This document shows positions 10,951 to 22,323 of a DNA stretch of 64,000 bases, in pieces. The position numbers were made by a program, and so were the translations under genes. The DNA comes from Molanna angustata (Eukaryota > Arthropoda > Insecta > Trichoptera > Molannidae). The first letter of the stretch is position 1, and each line of letters begins with the position of its first letter. The notes below the pieces were generated by a model. The model was not told the origin of the DNA and made no database searches. It worked only from the letters and a program-made list of their open reading frames with translations. The stretch spans positions 20,929,683-20,993,682 of the forward strand of contig OY754981.1 in NCBI GenBank assembly GCA_963576475.1, written 5' to 3'.

Positions 10951-11162
10951 GTGCCCGTCCCCATTTGTCGTGTGTCGGGCACGATAAAATGTCGTTTGAC
11001 CTAGTGGCAGTACAAATGGAGCTGTTCACACTTACACGTGTGTTACAAATTTAAACAGCTCGCTCCATTTAAAATGTATTACCATTAGATCACACGACAT
11101 TTTATCGTGCCCGACACACGACATTTTATCGTGCCCGACACACGACACGTGGGAACAGGCAG
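10951..11162. mobile_element. MITE with TTA target duplication (PIF/Harbinger-like)
   Basis: The ends are inverted copies of GTGTCGGGCACGATAAAATG and its flanks, about 40 bp in all. TTA occurs immediately outside both ends (10948-10950 and 11163-11165), matching the 3-bp TWA duplication of PIF/Harbinger transposons. The right arm contains an extra tandem copy of the 23-bp segment CGACATTTTATCGTGCCCGA plus 3 nt, so the palindrome is asymmetric. No coding sequence. Confidence 0.65.
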
Positions 11163-11349
11163 TTACTGTTTCTTTGACCTGCTTAGCGTACCACACTTGC
11201 CATTCTGTACTGAAGTTTCAATTTCTTCTTTTCGAGTACAATCAGCTAGACTATGGAATGACTAGGTGATTATATTACGTCATTTCAGTTTAAGGATTAA
11301 TAATATAAATATTAAGTCCTTGTAACAAGTTCATATTCATCATCATACA

Positions 11350-11450
11350 TTCTCTAACCTAAGCATAAATGCTTGTACGAAAAGGCGAACGAAATCAGTC
11401 GTGGCAGGATACGAACTTGCGATCACTGGATCCGCTCTGACACCACCACC
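11350..11450 (-). mobile_element. tRNA-derived SINE fragment, family S2
   Basis: The segment GAAATCAGTCGTGGCAGGAT plus flanks matches 34420-34505. Read on the minus strand it holds a B-box-like 'AAGTTCGTATCC'. It appears to be a decayed SINE head. Confidence 0.45.
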
Positions 11451-12734
11451 CAAATTATTATGATATTATTATTTTTGAACGGTATTCCTCCTGCGATTTT
11501 CAGTTCACTCCTTTCAATCTGTACTTATCTTAAATTCTTATCCTTTTTGCGCACCTTTTATTTTTAAAAAGGAACATATATTATTGTAGAGAATCCTACT
11601 TGGGATTGTTGGATCTATTGAAAGAGTCTTAATTAAGTCGACCCGAATGCACAGTCCTAGGTACCTAAATAACTCCTAACCTCACTGGAGTATTTAGTAT
11701 TCTTAAGATAGCAATTGCGTTGCAGAGTCATCACTAACTAAATACTTAATACTACGCCAAACTTAAGGTCGATGGCGTAGGACTCGACAAACAAGAGATT
11801 GCGGGTGACAGTTTTGATAGTCACTAAGCAGATAACGCGTCGAATCGTTCTCGCCCACTTATTTGACGGCGAGATTGAGTCGAGAGACAAGATCTAACGC
11901 CGCCATGTTGAATAAAATGTCATTTTTACGCGAACAATGCCGAATTTCATATTTATTTTGAGAATAATTATATAAACGGGTTAAACGACGCCGTTTAAGA
12001 GATTCTTCAAACCCTTTAAATATTCCGCGTAATTCATATATTGCTAATTACCGCGTAACAAAAGTTTTATATGGTTGTATATTTATTGGAAATATGCGTC
12101 CGTACTTAGATTATAACATTATAATTCTATGCGTCCGTAAATGTTTTCCGTAGGTATAGATTTGAAATAATTTTTGATTTTGAGAAAGTATTCTTGTAAG
12201 CTATTTTATCACATATGTATTTTAACACTTATCAAAAGAAAATTCGGCGTAGTTTTTAGTAAAAAAATAACACGCTGCTGTTATCACACTTGATAAATTG
12301 ATCGAAATATTATTAAAAATAATTTTTAAAATTACTCTCAAAACATTCAATAAACACCAAAGAAGTTAATTTAATCGTATTATAACTTGCTTTCGTGCTT
12401 AAAAATATGACCACATTATATTTATTTAACAAATTTAAGGAAACAAATTTGACATTTATTCAAATCATGGGGAAAATATTGTGTATTGCCATAAATGATA
12501 ATCCAAAAATGTACCGCAAGCCAGCCCAACGGCGAAAAATACTAATAAGTGCATTTACGAACTCGACAGCGCTTAGTGACTACGAATTGTCGTCACGGGC
12601 GTAAACATGGCGAGAAGAGCGGCGATACGTTGTCGGATCTCGACTTTTTTAATGACTTGGCCTGCTGTGTACATTTTTCTACACAAATTAAATAAAACGA
12701 GGGTGTTTTATGGTAAATGATTAAGTAGTCGGTG
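11451..12734. other. Intergenic, no gene seen
   Basis: Mixed composition with several locally GC-rich words (GCCGCCATG, CGCGTCG near 11800-11910 and 12590-12640). None resolves into an open frame with a domain. Open frame 12395-12604 (+, 69 codons) is not supported by anything recognisable. Confidence 0.45.
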
Positions 12735-12815
12735 AATGAAATGGGGAACAGCTGGATTTGAACTCGTATCCAGTGGATCGCTAGTCGAGCAACGACCGCT
12801 CTACCACCGGCTTGT
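12735..12815 (-). mobile_element. tRNA-derived SINE head or tRNA pseudogene
   Basis: On the minus strand GGTGGTAGAGCGGTCG is a good polymerase III A box and GAGTTCAAATCC a good B box, about 35 nt apart. Acceptor-stem pairing typical of a working tRNA is not apparent, so a SINE head or tRNA pseudogene is more likely. Confidence 0.55.
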
Positions 12816-13593
12816 TTGTATGGTCCATGTTTAAATAAAAAATTTAAATAATTGTTGTATTGTTTCGGTTTTGATGGATACGAACATTTGTTGGCCGTAT
12901 TAGGTAATGAATACAAAGTGCTTAGTGTTTGTAAATAACGGGAAATCACGTGCAGAATACTTGATTGTCAACTTTGTTGACTGTATGAAGATACAGGAGT
13001 AGGTATGTGGGAGGAAAAGTAGTCCGCACAAAAAAAAGTGCAGATGATTAATGTGACTAAATGCGATGAGAAAAATTCTGTAATAATGTCATATCTACAT
13101 CAAGTGCGCGCCATGACAGTCATTTTTGTATGGTAATTTCAGCTTATGGTCAAAATCAAATGATTACTGAAAATACAGCATTTATTCTTCCTAAGCCTAT
13201 TCCGGTGAGCCTATTCCTTTCTAAACGGTGGGTGACTTTCAGTAGGCCTATTCCCGTACACTTTTGGATGAAGGCCTTCTTTATTTGCCTTCATTTAGCT
13301 GTGCAGTGTGCAGTCTGCATCTAGGACCCAGGAAAAAACACTTTATTTTATTTTTTTCAAGCAAAAAAACAGTCACACAATAATACATTACAAAAAATAA
13401 GTCTTCAAATTTCTTGTGACAAACTTTGTAGAAATTCATTTTTATGAAATAAAAATAATTGAAAAAAACTTTGTTAACTTCTACTTTTAACTTTTAATTT
13501 CGTAAGTTATAACGTTTTCGAGATTTCTCTCATCTTCAGTAACTTATTAATACTAACTTAAGAAAACTAGGGATGGACTACTTAACTGCTATG
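12816..13593. other. Intergenic, no gene seen
   Basis: No recognisable gene or repeat terminus. The frame at 13130-13324 (+) has no domain. Confidence 0.45.
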
Positions 13594-13760
13594 ACTGTGG
13601 GCGGGCGGTTGAAGTGGGGGAGCGGGGTGATAGTGGGTTGGGCTATTAGTTTTAGGAGGGGGGAATTCAGCGGAGGATATTGTATGTTTAATATGTGATC
13701 TTTTGGGGCTCTATTAATTTCTATTGTCTCTATTTATCACTTCAACCGCCCGCCCACAGT
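13594..13760. repeat. Perfect 23-bp GC-rich inverted repeat with 121-bp loop
   Basis: The arm at 13594-13616 (contains GGGCGGGCGGTTGAAG) is an exact reverse complement of 13738-13760. The arms are GC-rich in an AT-rich neighbourhood and enclose a G-rich, partly AT-rich spacer. It is possibly a pair of transposon termini, but no flanking duplication is evident. Confidence 0.75.
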
Positions 13761-14344
13761 TTTTAGCGCCCAGTGGAGTTACAGAATAGTGGACTGTGTA
13801 TCGAAATTTTAAATTGAATTGGTTCCTATGTATAGCGTGTCGGACGGGATTTGACAAAGGAACGGTACCAACCTTAATCTCGTTCTCTTGATGATGAACC
13901 TCCTCATAACAAGTAAACAACTAGGACACAATACGATGATGACCAGACACACGATGATGATTAAACAAAAATGAATTTTTGTACCAACGAAACGAATCTA
14001 TCCACTTGTGCGACGTTTCCGGCGCGTCCTCTGTATTAGGGTTTTGACCGCTAGGGGAAAGTTAGAAGTTGTGGAAGGGTTTTGGCGGGAATTCAAATGT
14101 ATTTTATTTTAACCAACATTCGATATCAAACAATGGTAAATTTTCTTTTCTAATGACGATAATTACAGAGATAATATGCTGTGAGGCACCGCCTTAGAAT
14201 AGTGCTTCCTCTCTGTTCTATTGTTTTCGTTTTTGGGTGCCCCCTAAGGGATGATTAATCGAAAATACAACAGGCAAATTAACATCCCACAAAGTTCAGC
14301 AATGAGGTTCACCATCAATTCTGAATGTTGCCTTTTTAGGTAAA
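13761..14344. other. Intergenic, no gene seen
   Basis: No gene or repeat that can be supported from inspection. Confidence 0.45.
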
Positions 14345-14415
14345 ACGAGACTATTGTGTACACCTGTCGCTGGTTACCCCACATTGTGGGATATGCCGTG
14401 ATGGTATGTAGGTAT
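14345..14415 (+). mobile_element. Retroelement 3' tail fragment
   Basis: Contains GTACACCTGTCGCTGGTTAC, and ends at GGGATATGCCGTGATGGTATG followed by GTAGGTATATATG. Same tail type as 2843-2930 in inverse orientation, and related to the RWFGH-family ends. Confidence 0.45.
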
Positions 14416-14466
14416 ATATGTATAATTACAGTTCTTTTTTCTTCTACAACCTCGCCTTTGACCCAT

Positions 14467-14715
14467 TTACTTGGAGTCGGCTCTTCTGGATCTATAACGC
14501 CAAACTCGCCTGTCCTGTGCTAGCTCAGGATTTAGATTCCATCTCGCAGATAATTTTTGATGCTTGATAGCCACGTGGATGGTGGTCGGTCTGGTCGTCT
14601 GGCTGGAGTCTAGATGCTCAAAGCTTTCTTTATTGTGTTTTCCGTCGGTCGTCTCAAAATGTGGCCATACCATCTGAGCCTGTTTCCGATCTTTTCGTAT
14701 ATTCATTTATTTAAA
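14467..14715 (-). pseudogene. Non-LTR reverse transcriptase C-terminal fragment
   Basis: On the minus strand, 'RLRWYGHIL', then a SSQTTRPTTIHVAIKHQKL-type block, and a terminal 'QDRRVWRYRSRRADS'. These match the ends of several insect retroelement proteins ('RPKKRW.D.I..DL....DRA.WR.R.RRADP'). At least one frameshift separates the blocks. Confidence 0.55.
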
Positions 14716-14720
14716 CACTT

Positions 14721-14763
14721 TACGTAACATTTTTGCCAGTACAAATGGCAAAAATGTTACGTA
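14721..14763. repeat. Perfect 18-bp hairpin
   Basis: TACGTAACATTTTTGCCA (14721-14738) is the exact reverse complement of 14746-14763, with a 7-nt loop. It directly follows the retroelement fragment. It could be the ends of a minimal internally deleted MITE. Confidence 0.8.
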
Positions 14764-15116
14764 CAATCTAAATCTTTAATTTTGTCAACAGTTGTAAGTA
14801 TATTATCGTCGATAGTGTAGCTGTAGTGGATTTTCTGTCTATTTCGTGTAAATGTAATGAAATTTTGAAAAACTATCTCACGATGTTTTTACGCATTCAC
14901 TGTTTTCAAATATATATACATTTCTACATAAAATAAAGGTTTAGTAGCAAAAATCGCCATTTTAAAATCAAATTTGACATTTACGCCAAAAAACGCTTGT
15001 AGTATCATGGCGGCTGCCGACCCTGACGGTGACGTCACGATATCGTAAACTACATATCACTACTATATGTACTATATGTATTCTAAGACGATTTGTGTAT
15101 TTATAATCAATTCAAA

Positions 15117-15310
15117 AGTGCATAAATGTTGTGCGGTCCCTAAATGTACAAACACGACGAAAAAAACACCTACTGAGGTATTTGTTTTCGTCCCACGCGA
15201 AAAAAAAGAGAAATAAGTGATTAAATTTCGCGCGGCGAGACACAAGTGCTTTTATTAAGTACGCGTTTACAATGAAGTACAGTATTTGTTCCTCCACGTT
15301 TAGCTCTCAG
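15117..15310 (+). pseudogene. Decayed THAP zinc-finger domain
   Basis: One frame reads CCAVPKCTNTTKKTPTEVFV, then FVPREKKEK, a TAA stop, then VIKFRAAR. After a frame change it reads YSICSSTF. This follows the order of a THAP domain: C-x4-C near the N-terminus, the VPR/FPR block, the 'KW..' position (replaced by the stop), and the distal 'ICSDHF' block, here with the zinc-binding His lost. THAP domains occur in P-element-type transposases and in host DNA-binding proteins. This copy is a pseudogene, and a transposase origin is more likely given its surroundings. Confidence 0.6.
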
Positions 15311-15989
15311 TAATATAATATTTACCATTATTTAGGCAATAAGCATATAAAGAACTTCATTAATGTCCAAACGTCAAAGGCCATCATACGTTTCCCGCGT
15401 ATGTTTTTAGCTTATGAACACATAATGTAGAGAGAAGAAGAAACATATTTGATCGATTTTCGAGATGTAAGTTGTATTTAAATTACAGATAAATAAAGTA
15501 CTTATATGTACTTATTATTAAGTTTTACGTTTCGAAATTCTGATGATGATTGTCTTTGTTCAACGCAAAGAAATATCCGACCATCAAAAGTTCCATTCTA
15601 GGTAAGACAGGCAGAAGAAATGACTACTATAGCTGCTGTTGCTAAAAATAACGAGAGCAGATAAATATAGCTTGTTATGAGCACAATACAAATAACGAGC
15701 GCTATGTAATAATTCGTATGCTGCTAAAATTGTAACGATATTTTAAAACGCATGCTTCGCGTAATCGCCGTCGTTTCGCGAATCGCTTCATTGCATGAAA
15801 AAAATATAGCTTGGTAGTTTAGTTTGGCAGTGACCAGCATCATAACGTGTCGAACGTTCGTCAGCTCACCATCGCGTGACAAAATTGTAGAATACTAAAA
15901 CTTAATTAGTTTAACATACGTTGCGAGCGTTCATTATTTATTTATTTATTCAATAAGAACTAAGTTACATACAAAATACAATAAACTTA
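15311..15989. other. Intergenic, no gene seen
   Basis: AT-rich with no open frame of note. It may contain further decayed sequence of the THAP-bearing element, but nothing alignable was seen. Confidence 0.45.
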
Positions 15990-16592
15990 GGCCCGATATT
16001 ACAGTCGGCCCTCAACTCATTGAGTTTGTTAAACTCAAGATTAATGTTAAGGGGAGATTGAATCCATTTCCGTATTACAGTGCAATATGACATGTCAGTT
16101 ACTAAATCTTCAATTATAGACATATTTCACTTTTTCTGTGGTTATTATCTGTCAAATTTAAATAACCTCAAATAATACGAAATACAAAACGGGACGCTAC
16201 GACTTTAAATACCATTGTTTTATTATCCAACATGGTAAATTTAATTTTTTTTCACCAAAATAATGCTTTTAAATGCCCATGTTCAATACGGCTGTCAGTT
16301 TGTTTTGTTGTGTGGCGCCACCGTCGATACAACTAACGCCTTTAGTGATACAACACTGAAACTACACACGTTGCCTAACGCCTCTAGTCATAGAAACTGA
16401 AACTACACGAGTTGCCTAGCAAATGACAGTTGACTCACAGTTAAGTACTTAATCTGCCAGAAACGTTGAGTTAAATATTTGTCGTTTTAGTGACATATTT
16501 GAGGGAAGATTAGGCCTAAACGGACACTGTAATACGCTATATTTTTGTAAAACTTGAGTTTAGCTCTTAAACTGACACTGTAATACCGGCCC
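15990..16592. mobile_element. MITE with about 20-bp terminal inverted repeats
   Basis: The left end GGCCCGATATTACAGTC pairs with the right end GACACTGTAATACCGGCCC. Internal segments also show palindromic echoes (GAGGGAAGATTAGGCCTAAA near the right). No open frame is visible, and no convincing target duplication could be assigned, so the superfamily is left open. Confidence 0.6.
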
Positions 16593-17753
16593 ATAGTATC
16601 CCCCGATAGGTAGGCGAGTATCTAGGTAAATTGAAACTATTTGCTTTGATGAATCCTTGTTCCATTGCTATTTTATTGTTTTGATTTAGTTTTAAGTACC
16701 TAATTAAAATATTAATATATCGATAACACCAAAATAAACATTGTCCAGACCGACAATTAATGCGTATATTGTATTGAAGACTATCAGAAGAATTGACGCG
16801 ACCATACTATGACGTCGTGCGCTCTGATTGTTTTTTCTCATAAAATGGCGGACTAACACATTTTGTATTTTTATATTTATAATATTATTATTCACTCCTT
16901 TAAAATGAAAATAAGTACATTTTTTAAATCTTTATAACCTATTTTATTTTTTAAAAATCATAATTTCAATGATTTTTTCTTACTGTCATCACGCCTATTA
17001 TAACATTTTGAGATGTTCAGATGCTATCTATTTACAAGACAATATTTAGTAATTAGTGCCTACCTTTAAATTAGGTATGTAATATTGGTATGGTAAATCA
17101 CTACGATAAATGTTTGCAATATATATAGGTATGTACAGGTGCCAAATATTTGATTTTATGAAATATAAAATAATATGAATGGAGTTTAATAGTTTTTCAT
17201 TGCTACCTAATCGCCTATAAGTATATAGAATTTCATCTATGTCTTGAAAATTAATAAGATAAAAGATCCGCCGAAAATGTAACGGATACGATTACGGATC
17301 TTTCTTTTCCCTCGGATATCCGCGGATACGGATATCCGGCATATCACTAATATGTATTCAAAATAATGAGGATTAAACAAATTTTAGATGTTACCTGATA
17401 GGTACAACCAAAAAAGAGGGAAAGCAAAAAGGTAAGGAGATTTGGCTGACTATAGAAATAGGAAAACTAATGAGAAATAAGTTGGTTAGGGAATAGAAAG
17501 TAGGAGCTCTCGTTTTAGTATAGTTTTAAAGATTGCTCAAGTTGGTGCAGTTCTAATGTAAAGTATATTGGGGTCACCTTACCATCGTGGACATGGATAT
17601 TGAATAATTCTCACTTTATCAGATCAACCAGCCCAACCCAGCATCTTCTTGCAGTCCTCTATGTGCGAGATTAAAGACAATCTAGTTATGCTAACCAAGA
17701 TGACTTCATTAGTAGGTAAATTTATTATAGTCGAGCCAGATATACAAGTTTTT
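16593..17753. other. Intergenic, no gene seen
   Basis: AT-rich. A small cluster of GGATATCCG/GGATACGG words lies near 17305-17340. No gene is visible. Confidence 0.45.
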
Positions 17754-18968
17754 TTACTCCTCACTAACCCAACGGGAGAGTTTTAAGCGAAGAGTTTTAA
17801 ATTCGCAATGTTTAAGGTTATTTTTATTGTAGATTATCAACAAGTATCATGATGAGATTGTATTCCGAAAGTTTCATCACAATGTATATGTGTGTGTTGT
17901 GTACTATGTAGGTACGGCGTGTTTATTCTACTTTAACGTTTATAGATTTTATTTTTATTTTATTTTTATTTTATTTATTTTGGATATCCAACAGTACAGT
18001 AGAGCATAATGATATTAAATACAATGAGAAAAAAAAACAAGTAAATGTAGACTACAGTACATAATAATAGGACATCATATATTATCAAATAATTTTAAAA
18101 GCTTAACATACAATTTACGAAAAATGAGAAAAAAACAAAATTATAGGAACACACCTGAAACATACAGGGAATAGTACAGAGAGGATTGTATGTATTCTAG
18201 AATCATAACATGGGATTCTAACTCACTTAAGGATCAACGAAGAAGGTGTTGCAACCATTATGGTGACACATAAATAATACATTCATGCATATACTAGAGA
18301 GTGGAATTTTGAGTTATGTTATCAGTGCAAAGTTGGCGCTTTATCGCAATTTTGAACGAGTGTAGAGATTGAGTATGAAAAAAGTCAATGTTATTGAGCA
18401 GGTTGTTAAAATTGGAGGTGGCCCGGTTAGTAAAGAAATTTTTCCTAAGATTAGTTTTAGAGTGTGAAAAAGAAAAAGTAGGTTTTGATCTGACATTGCG
18501 GTTTGGAATGTGAAGTGAGATATTTTCTAATAAATTTGGACAACCAATGATGTTATGAAATAGTTTAAACAAAAATAGTGAGTCTGCAGTTATTCGTCTA
18601 GATGATAGTGATGGTAAATAAATTTTGATTAAAGTACTCATTCGATTCTTTGCAAATTTCGCAAATTGATTAATACTCGCTTAGACCCCATTAGATTTTG
18701 AAGGATATCTGATCAGTGCTTCTCAATATTTTTAACTGTCAAATAATTCAAAGTGACCTTAAGCTCAGGAAACTTCAAATTCGATATATTTATTTTGAAA
18801 TTGCTAACAAGGCTCGACACTTTCATAAAATGACTTTGAAGAAATATCTTCAAGCTTTCATCATATAATATTTAAATCAAAAATAATTTAGCAAACTCAT
18901 ATCATGAAAATGCTGAAAAATTTCCATCCAAAATTTGAGAGTATAGCGTTGGCCACAACCCACTCGTT
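17754..18968 (+). mobile_element. Helentron-like element family H2, copy b, split by a retrotransposon
   Basis: Starts TTACTCCTCACTAACCC (17754) and ends GTTGGCCACAACCCACTCGT (18950-18968), the same termini as copy a. Internal sequence matches copy a on both sides of a retroelement insertion at about 17946-18640. The terminal inverted partner near the tail is diverged. Non-coding. Confidence 0.6.
17946..18640 (-). pseudogene. Non-LTR reverse transcriptase C-terminal fragment nested in H2-b
   Basis: A 115-codon minus-strand frame (18294-18641) encodes LPSLSSRRITADSLFLFKLF, then NIIGCPNLLENISLHIP and a Ser/Asn-rich end. This is the typical C-terminus of jockey/CR1-type insect elements ('L.SL..RR...D..FLFK..N....C..LL..I'). 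Downstream on the minus strand it runs to an (AAAAT)n tail at about 17946-17985. It is 5'-truncated and interrupts the Helentron-like element, so it is the younger of the two. Confidence 0.7.
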
Positions 18969-20754
18969 TTGTTTAAAAATGTGATGGACGACCGTAACCT
19001 TAATAACAACCAGTGTGAATTTATTTATGTATGGCGAAATATTCAGCCAAAGCCTGTCTATGACAATATTATATGTAGTCTGAACCAATATTTGTAAATG
19101 TGGATTGTCATATTATATGTATACCTTATAACAGGGTCAGCTTTAACGTGGGTTTAAAATGTGCATATGCACTGGATGAAAGTAAAAGGACGTCTAAAAA
19201 AATCAAAAAATATGATATCGAAAAAGTACCTAGTTAAATGTAAAAATAATGCAACCTACGTCAACCGTCGACATAGTATTAAAAACAATATTTCATATAT
19301 ATCTGTCCAATATATATATTTTAAATTTGGCTTTATTTATGATAATGTCTTATTCATATTGTTTTATGGTAATGGTCTTTGTGTCATAAAATCAAAGAAA
19401 AAAGTATAAATTAAGTATCTACATAAATATACTTAAAGATTTATCCATTTTCTATGAAAAACAAAAAAATATATACACAAACAGTAAGGTTGATGTGTGT
19501 ATTCAATCTGTTTTTCTTTTTCTCATTGTGCAGATACCTTTTTTACAGAGTATTTTTTTTAGAATAAACACATGAGTATATATTATACATGCCTACACTA
19601 TACACTACATACACTAGCCTGTTGATGTAGATTGGTTGATATAAATTATCGACTAATAACAAACCTACCAATTTACAATATGTTTGTAAACAATTTTAAA
19701 CGAGAAGTGTTATTAAATAATAATTTACGGAAATGTAATGATGTATAGTATCGAATCATTAATTGTTGCAGTACATAAGTATACTATTTGTATATATCCG
19801 ATATTAATTGATTTATTTTATTTTAAAATATGCAAACATTAGCTGTGTAATTAAAGCGATTAAAATCAATAAAATTGCAAATAAACAAGTTCTTCAAATA
19901 TGCATACATTTTTTTATTTATATATATATTTTGAATGGGCAACGTATTAAAATCAAATTCAACATTATAATAATTAAGAATAACGTAATTAATTGTAACT
20001 CAATTAGCCCACCTTTGATTTCGTATATTTTTTTTTATTTATTTATCACACCATATTTATAATGACAACAATAAGTAGATTACTGCTGTCCAACTAGGAA
20101 ATCCTGTTCTAGGGTTAGTAGATTACAATTTATATTGACAATTATATGCAATTATGAACCAGGGATTTTTCCCGTTCCACACTAAATATGTATACAATCT
20201 CAACTTTCTGCAATCACAATCGTTATCACAACAAACATATAGGCTCGCACAAAACAGATCAACCAGATCTCAATGTCCGCCATAATACCTGTCATAAATC
20301 CAATCTCTGACGCGATTTTTTTTTTTTTTTTTATTAAGGCACAGCCACCAATAGAGGCGGATTTGTGCCGATTTTTATTTCAGAGCCATATAAAGAGACT
20401 AGTTAACTATGTTGGTGTTATTACATGTAAGTACTCAATGCTGATAGCAAAACAATGAATTATTTCTATCTTATGTGGCTTCTGAAAAGGGTCTTGGACA
20501 TACAGAATGTGTCCACGGATATGATCCTTCCCAAATTATTATATGTGGTAAGGCATCGGTGCCTTGTTCATAGATACATAACATCACGAGATAGACAGAG
20601 AGTCACGATTTCGCAGGTTTTTTTTTAAATTCAGTATCGGGGCCAAATTAAGTACAAATTCGACGTACCTATAGATACACAAGTACACTATGTCGTGTAC
20701 GAATATTTTTAATGGAATTCATTCATTATCATTTTTTGTTGCTGCTTTGTTACG
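18969..20754. other. Intergenic, no gene seen
   Basis: Very AT-rich. Open frames at 19161-19409 and 19808-20062 are low-complexity (Lys, Ile, Asn) and show no domain. Confidence 0.5.
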
Positions 20755-20759
20755 TGTAT

Positions 20760-20810
<51 letters not shown>

Positions 20811-20813
20811 GTG
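20755..20813. repeat. (TG)n microsatellite upstream of pyx1
   Basis: About 55 bp of TG repeats starting GTGTATGTGTATGTG. It lies roughly 0.9 kb upstream of the pyx1 first exon. Confidence 0.9.
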
Positions 20814-20839
20814 TCTACATAATTAATCCTCTCACAACA

Positions 20840-21705
20840 AGAGGCTGTGTTAATCGTAGATACGATGGGTTTTATTCGCGAACGAGGCTGTATATCAGTA
20901 TCTCTTGACTCCCTCCAAGGTTGGGCTCAGCAGCAGGCCCACCGAGAGCAGACACCGGACCGCGCCGTCAGTCGACGCTTCGCTGCGGTACGAGAGCCAT
21001 GTATTACGCTTCCAAAGCTCCATCATCACCGGCTTGCCGCGTATATTTATCGATAGTCAAACCTTTTAATTTTCGGCTCGGAAAATGTACACAACACGAC
21101 TTTTTGTTGTGACGAATCCATCATATCGAGAAATTAAATGCAGTTAATCAAAGTGCACAAGTGATAAATTAAATAATCGTTTTTGACTATGTCATGATCC
21201 GACAAAACCCGCGATTGAGATTTGTCAATCGAAGAAAATTCAGTTAATGAAAATGTTAAACCTGTTCTTCAGCACGGTGTGATTTACTTGGGATTCTTCG
21301 AAGGCAAACCGGCAACTGCTTTTCTTGTGATCTTTGGATCGTTGGTCTTCGTGGTGTTTTATAAAATACCATATAAATTACGATGACCAATTGAAGTGTG
21401 AAATGCTGTGAATTTTGCAATTCATATTTGCTCATGAACACCGCAGATTGTACGATATCACGTAAACGATTTTATCGTCAATGTTTTGATATGTTATATG
21501 ACGATGGTGTTTGAATAAGTGAATATTATATGTCTCGTGTTGTGGTGCACCGTTGGTCTTGTGTTAATATTTTTTATTGTTCGTTAGTTTCTTACGGACG
21601 TTTCAGTGGCAATAATCGAGTTATATGTATTTATTGACCTCGTGTATTCAAGCTAACCTATTGTGTCAAAATTGTGCTATTCTGCGCATGGATTTCAAAC
21701 CATTG
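20840..21705 (+). promoter_or_regulatory. pyx1 upstream region and probable 5' noncoding exon
   Basis: A locally GC-rich stretch (20870-21010) breaks the AT-rich background. Further on, 21549-21705 resembles the segment upstream of pyx2 (57317-57459): both share 'TTG-TCTTGTGTTA'-like and 'AATTGTG-TATT-TG' words, then ATGGAT, then a GTGAGT splice donor. A TATTATAT sequence near 21520 occupies the same relative place as TATATATA near 57310, a candidate TATA element. The exon end is inferred from the strong donor TTG|GTGAGTAAG at 21705/21706. The transcription start is not determined. Confidence 0.5.
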
Positions 21706-22292
21706 GTGAGTAAGTTATTTTATCTTGAAACTATTTCATTACATATGACATACCACGATCATTATGAATATTAGTTAAACGAAAAGAGAAAATTAGACTC
21801 TTATTATTCAACAGGTACTTTCATTATCTACTGTACGAAAAAAAAAACATTTACATACAGTTAACAGATAAGCTTCAGTTAGTAGTTATTTATTTTTATG
21901 GCAGCAAACATTTTGATGTTAATCCATTAGACAAATCATAGCGCAATGAAGTCATTGCAGGCATTCTTATTATTTTTAATTAATTTATATTATATATAGC
22001 ATAACAGTTTCCATATAAAGCACTTAAAGTATTTATCACAGGTATTTAAATAAATTGAATATAATATTAATTATAATAAATAAAATATCGTCAACAAAAG
22101 TGCTTATCAATTCAAATAATCTACGTAATCTTCACGTTTTCTTGTCAAAACTTCCTCGTTTATGTATTTTATAATTTTGATGATTTGCATCTTTACTCAC
22201 ACACAATTTTTTTCGTGAATTTATAATTGTAGTACCTACGTCATTGTATTTGTATTCGTGATTTAACAATGATTGTGTTTTGATTTCAGTAA
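21688..22292 (+). promoter_or_regulatory. Upstream ORF in pyx1 5' leader, spanning the splice junction
   Basis: ATG at 21688 opens six codons (MDFKPL) that end exactly at the splice donor (21705). Joined to the acceptor at 22289/22290, the next triplet is TAA. The spliced uORF therefore stops 31 nt before the channel's ATG at 22324. A short uORF this close to the main start would be expected to lower translation, or to make it depend on reinitiation. pyx2 has a counterpart at 57437-61382. Confidence 0.55.
21706..22289 (+). other. pyx1 5' UTR intron
   Basis: Predicted from GTGAGTAAG at the left and a TTTTGATTTCAG acceptor at the right. Length 584 nt, AT-rich, no repeats recognised. Confidence 0.6.
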
Positions 22293-22323
22293 CCATCTAT
22301 CAAACGGATAGTTCAGCATAAAA

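Noticed and set aside
12735..12815. Functional tRNA gene
   Set aside because: Has A and B boxes but no evident acceptor-stem pairing or clean cloverleaf; SINE head or pseudogene is more likely.
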